Source: Alphaproteobacteria bacterium (GTDB lineage Bacteria; Myxococcota_A; UBA796; GCA-2862545). Taken from it: 64,000 nt of DNA. The position numbers were made by a program, and so were the translations under genes. Shown here piece after piece: positions 37,486 through 46,145 of the stretch. The notes below the pieces were generated by a model, which saw nothing but the letters and a program-made list of their open reading frames with translations, had not been told where the DNA came from and did no database searches. Where the stretch lies: contig JACKEP010000006.1 in the NCBI GenBank assembly GCA_020632915.1, positions 270,331 through 334,330 on the forward strand. Direction: 5' to 3'. Position 1 is the first letter of the stretch. Every line of letters begins with the position of its first letter.

Positions 37486-39887
37486 AGCGTCCCCAGGAAG
37501 GCGAGCAGGGCCGCCTGGTCGTGCGCGGACAGGGCGTCGAACGCGGCGCGGACCGCGGTGGCCTCTCCGTCGTGTCCGGCGATGGCCTGCGCCAGCGTGT
37601 CGGCCGAGCCGTCGTGCAGGTACGGGGCCGTGCGGGCGATGCCCCAGAGCGGCGCCGTGCGGAACTCGCGCATCGTGGCGCCTGCCTCCTCGATGCCCAC
37701 CGCGTCGACGGGCAGGATGTCGTGGAGCAGCAGGTCGCTGTACAGGGCGACCGGTCCGTCGGTCCCGTCCATTGCGGGCACGTGGCACAAGGCGCAGCCG
37801 ACCGTGGCGAAGACCGTCTCGCCCTCCGCGGCCAGCGCGGGGTCGTCCGGGGCCGTGCGGGGCGGGGGCGCGAGCAGCGCAAGGTACGTCTCGACGGCTC
37901 GCGCGGTGTCCAGCGACAGCTCCGGGTCGGCGACGTCGTCGTTGTCCTGCAGGCGGCCGAAGGTCTGGCCCTCGTCGTAGGGCAGCGTCATGCCGAGCTC
38001 CATCGCGACGGCGTCGCGGACGAACTCGCGGATCGACGGCACCTGGGCCTTCCAGCCGAACCGGCCCAGGCGCTCGCCGTCGACCCAGGAGGGCTTGCCG
38101 GAGATGCCGTCGCCGTCGGCGTCGTCGGGGTCCGCATGGGCGAGGATCGTGGCGTCCGGGATGCCCTCGATGCGACCGAGGCCGAAGAGGTGGGGCGTCT
38201 GGCGCAGCTCGAACACGGTGGCGCCGTCCTGGGGACGGTTCACCCCGGTCTGCAGCCCGGTCTCGCGGTGCAGGATCGTGCCCACCGCGGGCGGCACGAA
38301 GCGGCCGTCGACGAGCAGCCCGTGGCGCACGACGTTGACGCCGCGGGGGCCGCTGCCGCCGACCACCGGCTCGAAGTGGCACGCGCGGCACGAGTCGCCG
38401 TTGAATCGGGGCGCGCCCACGCCCGCGTCGAAGCCGAACTCCTCGTCGAAGAAGCGCCGTCCCTCGTCGAAGGCCTGCCGCTGCACGGCGTCCAGGCCGG
38501 CGACCGGTCCGCCCCAGTCGTCGGCGACGGGCGGGGTCTCGTCCGGCGGGAGGAGACCTGTCGAGAACTGGGCACGCCCACCGAGCGAGAGCAGGAACTC
38601 GAGCAGGTCGGCCTGATCGGTGGCCGACAGGGCCCGCCACGCGTCGCGGGCGGCCGTGGCCTCGCCGCCGTGCAGGTCGATGGCGTCGGGCAGGGTCTCG
38701 GCCCGACCGTCGTGCAGGTAGGGCCCGGTGGCGGCCACGCCCCACAGCGGCTGCGTGCGGAACTCGCTGCCTGTGGCCTGCAGCTGCACGATGCCGTCGG
38801 CGAGGTCGGGCCCCATGTCGTGAAGGAGCAGGTCGGAGTAGGCCGGGATCGGCCCCCGGGGGCCTTCGAGGCGCGGCACGTGGCAGGCGCCGCAGCCGGC
38901 GTCGTCGAAGCGCTCCCGTCCGCGCTCACCCGACGCGCTGAGGGTGTCGAACTGCGGCGCCGCGAGCAGCATCGCGAAGCTGACCAGGTCGAAGAGGTCG
39001 TCGTGCGACATCTCGGGATCGGCCACGCAGTCGTCGTCGAGGGTGGGGGTCGCCGGCGCCTCCGCCTGCGCGAGCTGGGCGAGGCCGAAGCCGACGCGCT
39101 CGATCATCGCCGTCGCCGTCGAGCTGCTGTCGACCGGCAGCGCGGCCTTCTCGGCGTTGGTGAGCGGCTCGGTCGTCACGCCGAGGTGGTTGAACAGGGG
39201 ACCGCGGATGAAGCCCTCGATCGAGGCGGTCTGCGACTTCACGCCGAACCGCCCCACGAAGCCGCCGGTGGCGAAGTTGGCCTTGCCGGAGATGCCGTCG
39301 CCGTCGGCGTCGTCCGGATCGGCGTTGGCGAGGATGGCCTCGGCGGGGAGCTCGGCGAGCAGGCCGACGCCGAAGAACGGGATCGGGTTGCGCTGGGCGA
39401 CGACGTTGGTCTCGTCGGGCACCGGCGGGTGGGCGTACGGCGACATCGCAGCGTCGGAGCACCCGTCGGTGCCGTCGCCCGCCGCGACGAGCTCGGGCAG
39501 CTTGTCCTCGTGGTACAGCCGGATCACGCCACCGGCGCTCCCCGCGGACAGGCCGGGCGTGAACACGCCCCCTTCCTCGACGCCGGACAGGGCGAAGTTG
39601 CGGTAGAGCCCCGCACTTCCTCCCGTGACGGGCCGTTCGTGGCACCCCGCGCAGAACGTGAGGTTGAACGCCGGTCCGAGCCCGTCGGCCCGCGAGAACC
39701 GGCGCAGGGCCACGTCGTGGCCGCGCACGAACGTGGCGCGCTGCGCGTCGGTCGCGTCGGGCAGCGGGTCGCCCATCCGACCCATGATCCCCTCGGCGAT
39801 CGGGCCATGGCCCTGCGCCGCCGGCGTGCATGCGGCGAGCGCGACGAGGAGCAGGGGCGCGGGACGGTTCGGGAGGAACGCGGGCAT
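37482..39887 (-). CDS. Tandemly duplicated DUF1111 di-haem oxidoreductase lipoprotein (four haems)
   Basis: An 801-aa lipoprotein (LALAAC, Cys20). Two full copies of a di-haem DUF1111-type unit are present: copy 1 (about 40-425) has CAGCH at 79 and CGACH near 332; copy 2 (about 440-801) has CRACH near 500 and CALCH near 698. Both copies share DPDDADGDGISGK, LFxLGRIEGIPD- or GVGLLAELPAEAI-type loops, YSDLLLHDM/YSDLLLHDI, and a C-terminal LWGxAxTxPYLHDG...LxGHDGEA motif (H-x-G-E-A). Single-unit relatives are called thiol oxidoreductase or di-haem peroxidase-like; the substrate is unknown. It begins 26 bases after the propeller lipoprotein gene and is coupled to the pentahaem gene. Confidence 0.8.
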   Translation of the reverse strand: MPAFLPNRPAPLLLVALAACTPAAQGHGPIAEGIMGRMGDPLPDATDAQRATFVRGHDVALRRFSRADGLGPAFNLTFCAGCHERPVTGGSAGLYRNFALSGVEEGGVFTPGLSAGSAGGVIRLYHEDKLPELVAAGDGTDGCSDAAMSPYAHPPVPDETNVVAQRNPIPFFGVGLLAELPAEAILANADPDDADGDGISGKANFATGGFVGRFGVKSQTASIEGFIRGPLFNHLGVTTEPLTNAEKAALPVDSSSTATAMIERVGFGLAQLAQAEAPATPTLDDDCVADPEMSHDDLFDLVSFAMLLAAPQFDTLSASGERGRERFDDAGCGACHVPRLEGPRGPIPAYSDLLLHDMGPDLADGIVQLQATGSEFRTQPLWGVAATGPYLHDGRAETLPDAIDLHGGEATAARDAWRALSATDQADLLEFLLSLGGRAQFSTGLLPPDETPPVADDWGGPVAGLDAVQRQAFDEGRRFFDEEFGFDAGVGAPRFNGDSCRACHFEPVVGGSGPRGVNVVRHGLLVDGRFVPPAVGTILHRETGLQTGVNRPQDGATVFELRQTPHLFGLGRIEGIPDATILAHADPDDADGDGISGKPSWVDGERLGRFGWKAQVPSIREFVRDAVAMELGMTLPYDEGQTFGRLQDNDDVADPELSLDTARAVETYLALLAPPPRTAPDDPALAAEGETVFATVGCALCHVPAMDGTDGPVALYSDLLLHDILPVDAVGIEEAGATMREFRTAPLWGIARTAPYLHDGSADTLAQAIAGHDGEATAVRAAFDALSAHDQAALLAFLGTL

Positions 39888-39913
39888 CGTGCAGGGCTCC
39901 AGCGGGGAGGGGA

Positions 39914-40903
39914 TCAGCGGCGCAGCAGGATCTGGCCGGTGTGCGGGGCGGTGAACGTGCCGCCGACGGCCCAGGTGGTGCCCGCGCCGTCGTCCCAGGT
40001 GGCGTGCACGGTCACGGCGGCCTGGTAGCCCTCGTCGACCCACGTGCCGTCGGTGGGGTCGAAGGTGCCGACCCACCCCTGCAGCCCGCCGACGATCGCC
40101 GTGCCGGCGTCGGCCATCGTGACGGCGTTGAGGCCGACGATGGGCAGGCCCGAGCCGTCGGGGCGGGTGGGGTTCGTGGTGGTCCAGGCCGTGCCGTCCC
40201 ACGTGGCCACCTGCGCGATCGACCGACCGCCGACGGCGACGACGTGGTCGGACGCCGTGCCCCACAGCGAGACGAAGTCGTCGGTGGCGCCCGCGTCCGT
40301 GCGGTGCCAGGCGCTGCCGTCCCACTGGACGATGAGCCCCTTCGCCCCGACGGCGAACACGGTGCCGCCGAGGCCCCACACCTTGAACAGGGCGTTGGCG
40401 CCCGCAGGGTTGTCGGCGGCGTCGAGCGTGTAGGGCGTGAACGCGGCGCCGTCGTAGTGCAGCAGGACCGGGGACGCGTCCGTGTCGGTGGTGGCGCCGC
40501 CGACCACCCACACGTCGGTGGGCGAGCTGCCCCACACCCCCCAGAGGTCTTCGTCGGTGCCGGGGTCGAGCACGGTCCAGGCGCTGCCGTCGTAGTGCAG
40601 CGCCGCGCCGTCGCGGCCGACGGCGAACACGTCGTCCGGCGCGAAGCCGTAGACCCACACCAGCAGGCCCGTCGCCGGCACGTCCATCGCGGCGAGGCCG
40701 GCGACGTCGCCGTGGAGCACGGCCCCACCGCTGTCGTCGCCGCCGACGACGAACACGTCGTCGGGGCCCGCACCCCACACGCCCGACAGCGACCCGATGG
40801 CCGGCGCGTCCAGCACCTCCCACGACGGCGCGCAGGCGGAGGCGGCAAGAAGGAGGAGCACGCGCGGGGCGCGCGTCGACGGGGAGACAGATCGTGTCGC
40901 CAT
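39914..40903 (-). CDS. Beta-propeller lipoprotein with VWG repeats
   Basis: A 329-aa lipoprotein: signal with ASAC lipobox (Cys24). The body consists of about seven repeats of the form S-L-x-G-V-W-G-x-x-P-x-D-V-W/F-V-V-G-x-x-G followed by a short Y-D-G-x-A-W strand pair (for example VWGAGPDDVFVVGGD, VYGFAPDDVFAVGRDG, VWGSSPTDVWVVGG, LWGTASDHVVAVGG). This is a beta-propeller style frequent in Myxococcota exoproteins. No catalytic residues are apparent. It is the first gene of the redox set, and the start at 40903 is preceded by a weak AGAGAA site. Confidence 0.72.
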   Translation of the reverse strand: MATRSVSPSTRAPRVLLLLAASACAPSWEVLDAPAIGSLSGVWGAGPDDVFVVGGDDSGGAVLHGDVAGLAAMDVPATGLLVWVYGFAPDDVFAVGRDGAALHYDGSAWTVLDPGTDEDLWGVWGSSPTDVWVVGGATTDTDASPVLLHYDGAAFTPYTLDAADNPAGANALFKVWGLGGTVFAVGAKGLIVQWDGSAWHRTDAGATDDFVSLWGTASDHVVAVGGRSIAQVATWDGTAWTTTNPTRPDGSGLPIVGLNAVTMADAGTAIVGGLQGWVGTFDPTDGTWVDEGYQAAVTVHATWDDGAGTTWAVGGTFTAPHTGQILLRR

Positions 40904-41002
40904 TGTTCTCTGCGGGAGAGCGGTCCGGCCTCCGCGCAAGCACGTCGCGTGCCACGCGCAGCCCGGACGATCTCTCGGGCGATCTCCCCGACGGCGACAG
41001 CC

Positions 41003-41269
41003 TCAGCGACGGGCGACGGACTCCTGGATGGCCATCATCACCGTGGCCCGACCGGGCAGCGTGCCGTCGGCAGCCGTCACGCGCTTCTCGCCCACGAACA
41101 CCGACGGCGTCGGCTGCCCGCGCGCGAACCCGGGCAGGTCGGGGTGGGCCGCGCGCCACTCCGTCCAGCGGGGCGCGAGGTCGAGGAGGTGGAGCGCGTC
41201 GCGGACGTTGTTGCGGAGCTGGGTGGTCGAGGCGTCCTCGTCGGCGAACACCAGATCGATTCGGAGCAT
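41003..41269 (-). CDS. Thioredoxin-fold-like small protein lacking the redox Cys
   Basis: An 88-aa protein with a thioredoxin/glutaredoxin-like pattern: MLRIDLVFADEDASTTQLRNNVRDALHLL (strand, loop, helix), then the cis-Pro strand QPTPSVFVGEKRVT and a C-terminal helix. The usual C-x-x-C between strand 1 and helix 1 is replaced by DEDAST, so redox chemistry is unlikely. The frame is open further upstream, but that part overlaps the apbC leader and has no support. The fold assignment is from pattern only. Confidence 0.5.
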   Translation of the reverse strand: MLRIDLVFADEDASTTQLRNNVRDALHLLDLAPRWTEWRAAHPDLPGFARGQPTPSVFVGEKRVTAADGTLPGRATVMMAIQESVARR

Positions 41270-41399
41270 GCGGTCCGTCCCCCGCAGGAGGTGTCGCCCG
41301 CCTGCGTCCTTCGAGGATACCGCGCGGCAGCGGGGTGTGGATAGGGGCCCGCGCACCCGACCGCACCTCGCCACGAAACCGGTGGCGTCGGAGGAGTCC

Positions 41400-42485
<1,086 letters not shown>

Positions 42486-42499
42486 GTCGTCGGCGCGCC

Positions 42500-44254
42500 C
42501 TACGCCGGCTGTCGATCCTGCTGCTGCGCGTCGAGCACGCCCAGGTAGCGCCGGATCGGATCGCCCTCGGGGGGCTCGGCGATGTCGGCGGCGCGTTGCA
42601 ACGCGTCGTGCATCGCCTCGAACCAGCCGGGGGCGGTGGGGTAGATGTCGCCGGGGCCGATGCGGTCGGCGAGACCCGTCTCGTCGAGCAGGTGCATCTC
42701 GCGCGGGCGCAGGCCGACCAGCAACAGGGTGCGCCCCTTCGCCTCCAGCACGGCGTGCGCGGTGGCCAGCGCGGTGGCCGTCGTCAGGTCCATCCCCTGG
42801 GTCCGCTTGAGCCGGACGATCACCACCTTGGGGTCGCCCTGGTGGCACGCGTCGTCGATCGCGCGCTGGAGCTCGTTGGCGGCGCCGAAGAACAGGTTGC
42901 CCTCGACGTGGAGCACGCGGATGCGCTCGGAGCGGTTGGTGCAGCCCTCGGGGAGCGCTTCCTGGAGGCGACCCTCCGGCCCGACGACGAGCTCGCGGAT
43001 CACGAGCAGGCGGGCGCGGCGCAGGAACAGCACGATGCTGATGCCCACGCCCAGCAGGATCGCCTTGTCCAGGTCGAGCGTGAACGTGCCGATCAGCGTG
43101 GCGAGGAACGCTGCGATGTCACCGACCGCGTAGCGACCGGCGCGGAACAGCTCGCGGACCCGCGGCAGGTCGAGCAGGCTCACGGACAGGAGCAGCAGCA
43201 GGCCCGCGAGCACCGGCACCGGCGTCCAGTCGATGATCGGACCGAACACCAGCAGGACCGCCAGCAGCATCACGCCCGACAGCACGCCCGACAGCCGGGT
43301 GGTGGCGCCGACCTCCTCGTTGAGCGCGGACCGGGAGAGCGAGCCCGACGTCGGGTAGCCGCCGGTGAACGCCGCCGCGAGGTTGGCGAGGCCGATGCCG
43401 GCGAAGTCGACCGACGTGTCGATGCGCTGGCCGGTGCGGCTCGCGATCGACCGGGCCACGGCGCTGGACTCCACGAGCGACAGCAGCGCCGCCGCCAGCG
43501 CGAAGGGCATCAGCGGTCCGAAGCGGCTCGGATCGGGCATCGTCAGCGGCGGCAGGCCGGCGGGCACGGGCGCGAGGTCGCCGACGAGGCGGGTGCCGTG
43601 CGCACCGAGGTCGAACCCCCACGCGAGCAGGATGCCCAGCCCCATCACCATCACCGTGCCCGGCCACGTGGGCGCGAGCTTCTTCAGGGCGAGGACGAGC
43701 GCGATGGTGCCCGCCGCGAGCCCGACCGACAGGGCGTGGGTGTGGCCGAGGTCGGTGAACCAGCCGCCGACCTGGTGCACGAGGTCGCCGTCGCCGCCGT
43801 AGGTGCCCGTGACGTTGCCCAGCTGCCCCACGCCGATGAGCACCGCCGCGCCGGAGATGTAGCCCATCACCACGCTGGTGCTGATGTAGTCGACGATGGC
43901 CCCCAGCCCGAGCCAGCCCGCGCCCACCTGCAACGCGCCCACGAGGAAGGCGATCGTGTAGGCGGCCACGAGCGGGTCACCCGTCTGTGCCGCCACGGCG
44001 CCGCCGACGAGCAGGCTGACCGCGTTGGTCGGACCACCGATGACGTGGTGCGAGCTGCGGAACAGCGAGCCCACCAGCGTCGGGACGGCGCAGGCGTACA
44101 GGCCCACCACGGGGGGCAACCCGGCGATCATCGCGTAGGCGACGGCCTGGGGCACGGCCAGGAAGGTCACGGCCACGGCGGCCGCAGCGTCCCGCACCGC
44201 GGCCTGGCGGGTCAGGTCGCGCAGATCGAGGAACGGGAGGAAGCGAAGCAGCAT
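42500..44254 (-). CDS. SulP-family anion transporter with STAS domain
   Basis: A 584-aa SLC26/SulP protein: about 12 membrane segments with AVPQAVAYAMIAGLPPVVGLYACAVPTLVGSLF near the N terminus and GGYPTSGSLSRSALNEEVGATTRLSG, the family signature; the C-terminal STAS domain (about 470-570) includes RVLHVEGNLFFGAANELQRAI and VIVRLKRTQGMDLTTATAL. Possible substrates are sulfate, bicarbonate or other anions. It is divergent from the molybdoenzyme operon, which would make sulfate export a sensible partner if that enzyme oxidises sulfite; this is inference. Confidence 0.9.
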   Translation of the reverse strand: MLLRFLPFLDLRDLTRQAAVRDAAAAVAVTFLAVPQAVAYAMIAGLPPVVGLYACAVPTLVGSLFRSSHHVIGGPTNAVSLLVGGAVAAQTGDPLVAAYTIAFLVGALQVGAGWLGLGAIVDYISTSVVMGYISGAAVLIGVGQLGNVTGTYGGDGDLVHQVGGWFTDLGHTHALSVGLAAGTIALVLALKKLAPTWPGTVMVMGLGILLAWGFDLGAHGTRLVGDLAPVPAGLPPLTMPDPSRFGPLMPFALAAALLSLVESSAVARSIASRTGQRIDTSVDFAGIGLANLAAAFTGGYPTSGSLSRSALNEEVGATTRLSGVLSGVMLLAVLLVFGPIIDWTPVPVLAGLLLLLSVSLLDLPRVRELFRAGRYAVGDIAAFLATLIGTFTLDLDKAILLGVGISIVLFLRRARLLVIRELVVGPEGRLQEALPEGCTNRSERIRVLHVEGNLFFGAANELQRAIDDACHQGDPKVVIVRLKRTQGMDLTTATALATAHAVLEAKGRTLLLVGLRPREMHLLDETGLADRIGPGDIYPTAPGWFEAMHDALQRAADIAEPPEGDPIRRYLGVLDAQQQDRQPA

Positions 44255-44421
44255 GGGGACCTGGCGCACGAGGGGTCGGAGGAGGGGATTGGCACGAGAC
44301 GTGCCGAACTGAAGACGACGCCAGGAGTGCCGGTGGTGGGCTACGCCAACGAGACGGGGGAGACGGTGCCGATCACGTCGTGCACGCGACGATCGCCCCA
44401 CGGGCCCCGGGTTCCTGGTAC

Positions 44422-44457
44422 CGTTTCAATCGCGGAACGTCGAAACGCCGGTGAAAC
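44422..44457. promoter_or_regulatory. GTTTC/GAAAC repeats upstream of the molybdoenzyme operon
   Basis: CGTTTC (44422-44427) is inverted relative to GAAACG (44442-44447) with 14 bases between; a third GAAAC follows at 44453-44457, 11 bases on from the second. They lie in the 221-base divergent gap, 20-55 bases before the start at 44476. Putative regulator site. Nothing else is recognised in the gap. Confidence 0.35.
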
Positions 44458-44475
44458 AACCGCGGCGGAGGCTCG

Positions 44476-46119
44476 ATGAACTACGGCTTCGTCATCGACA
44501 ACAACGCCTGCATCGGCTGTCACGCCTGCAGCACGGCGTGCAAGAGCGAGAACGAGGTCCCGCTCGGCGTCTACCGCACCTGGGTCAAGTACACGGAGTC
44601 GGGCACGTTCCCCGACAGCCGGCGCAACTTCCAGGTCACGCGGTGCAACCACTGCGCGAACCCGCCGTGCGTGCGCATCTGCCCCGTCTCCGCGATGTAC
44701 CAGCGCGACGACGGCATCGTGGAGTTCGACACCGACGCCTGCATCGGCTGCAAGGGGTGCATGCAGGCGTGCCCGTACGACGCGATCTACCTCGACCCCG
44801 AGTCCCACACCGCGGCCAAGTGCCACTACTGCTCCCACCGCGTCGACGTCGGCCTGGAGCCTGCGTGCGTGGTCGTGTGCCCCGAGCACGCGATCATCGC
44901 CGGCGACATCGACGACCCGAGCTCCGAGATCCGCCGGGTGATGTCCAAGCACGACCTCGTCGTGCGCAAGCCCGAGCAGGGCACGGCGCCCAAGGTCTTC
45001 TACATCGAGGGCAACCAGCTCTCGCTGCACCCGACCGCGGCCGTCCGCCCCGAGCAGCTCGTGTTCACCGACGTCGCCACCGGTCACCACCTGCAGGAGA
45101 TCCAGGGGCCCGCGCGCAGCGCCCAGGCCACGCGGCCGACCGATCTCGGCGTGTCCACCCGCGCGCCTGCCACCCAGGGCCTGCCTCCGGCCGGCCCGCT
45201 CCAGGTGCAGGGGCGCATGGCCGAGCACATGGCGCAGGTCGCCTACACCACCCAGCACAAGGTCCAGTGGCACTGGCCGATCCCGGCCTACGTCGTCACC
45301 AAGCACATCGCCGGTGGCTCGTTCCTGATGCTCGCCGCGTCGTCGCTGGTGCCCGGGCTGCCGTTCCACAAGGGCGCGATGGTCACCGGCGGCTTCGTCG
45401 GCCTGCTCGCCACGCTCGCCACGCTCGCGCTGCTGCTGTACGACCTCGACCGGCCCGACCGCTTCTTCTACCTGCTGGTCCGCCCGCAGTGGCGCAGCTG
45501 GATCGCGCGCGCCGCCTGGATCCTGTCGGGCTTCTTCGGCCTGGCCGGGGTCTGGTGGGCGCTCGAGACGGCGTCGTGGATGGGGTGGATTCCGGGCGGC
45601 ACCGTCGCGACGCTGCGACCGTGGCTCGCGGTCGCGACCGCGCCGTTCGCGTTGATGACCGCCATCTACACGGCGTTCCTGCTCGCCCAGGCCGAGGGCC
45701 GCGACCTCTGGCAGGGCAACCACCTGCCGTGGCAGATGACGCTGCACGCCGTCACGTTCGGCGCGGGCACGTTCGTCGCCCTGTCGCCGTGGCTCCAGCT
45801 GCCGGCCCGCTTCGACGCCGTGGCGTGGACGCTGTTCGGCGTCGGGCTGGGCCTGTCGCTCGTGCTCACGCTCGCCGCCGACGTCGGCATCGCCCCGCCC
45901 AGCGAGCTCGCGCGGCAGGCCGGTCACGACATGGTGTGGGGGCGCTACCGACGCCACTACTGGGGCGGCGGCATCGTGCTCGGTCACCTCGTGCCGCTGG
46001 CGCTGCTCGCCATCGGTGCGCCGGTGCTCGGTCCGGTCGCGTTCGTGGCCGCGTGCGTCGGCCTGTTCCTGTACGAGATCGCCTACCTGCTGGCCCCGCA
46101 GCACCAGCCCAACTCCTGA
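44476..46119 (+). CDS. Fused 4x[4Fe-4S] electron-transfer / NrfD-type membrane subunit (SoeBC-like)
   Basis: A 547-aa fusion. Residues 1-about 240 are a ferredoxin-like subunit with four Cys clusters: CIGCHACSTAC, CNHCANPPCVRIC, CIGCKGCMQAC and CHYCSHR...CVVVC. Residues about 270-540 are an NrfD/PsrC-type quinone-reacting membrane domain with eight or nine helices (VTKHIAGGSFLMLAASS, LYDLDRPDRFFYLLVRPQW). The two are normally separate PsrB/PsrC or SoeB/SoeC subunits. GGAGG lies 6 bases before the ATG. It is followed by the catalytic subunit after 26 bases. Electrons would pass between the molybdenum subunit and the quinone pool. Confidence 0.88.
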   Translation: MNYGFVIDNNACIGCHACSTACKSENEVPLGVYRTWVKYTESGTFPDSRRNFQVTRCNHCANPPCVRICPVSAMYQRDDGIVEFDTDACIGCKGCMQACPYDAIYLDPESHTAAKCHYCSHRVDVGLEPACVVVCPEHAIIAGDIDDPSSEIRRVMSKHDLVVRKPEQGTAPKVFYIEGNQLSLHPTAAVRPEQLVFTDVATGHHLQEIQGPARSAQATRPTDLGVSTRAPATQGLPPAGPLQVQGRMAEHMAQVAYTTQHKVQWHWPIPAYVVTKHIAGGSFLMLAASSLVPGLPFHKGAMVTGGFVGLLATLATLALLLYDLDRPDRFFYLLVRPQWRSWIARAAWILSGFFGLAGVWWALETASWMGWIPGGTVATLRPWLAVATAPFALMTAIYTAFLLAQAEGRDLWQGNHLPWQMTLHAVTFGAGTFVALSPWLQLPARFDAVAWTLFGVGLGLSLVLTLAADVGIAPPSELARQAGHDMVWGRYRRHYWGGGIVLGHLVPLALLAIGAPVLGPVAFVAACVGLFLYEIAYLLAPQHQPNS

Positions 46120-46145
46120 CCCCACGCCCCACCGAGGCCCTGCCG

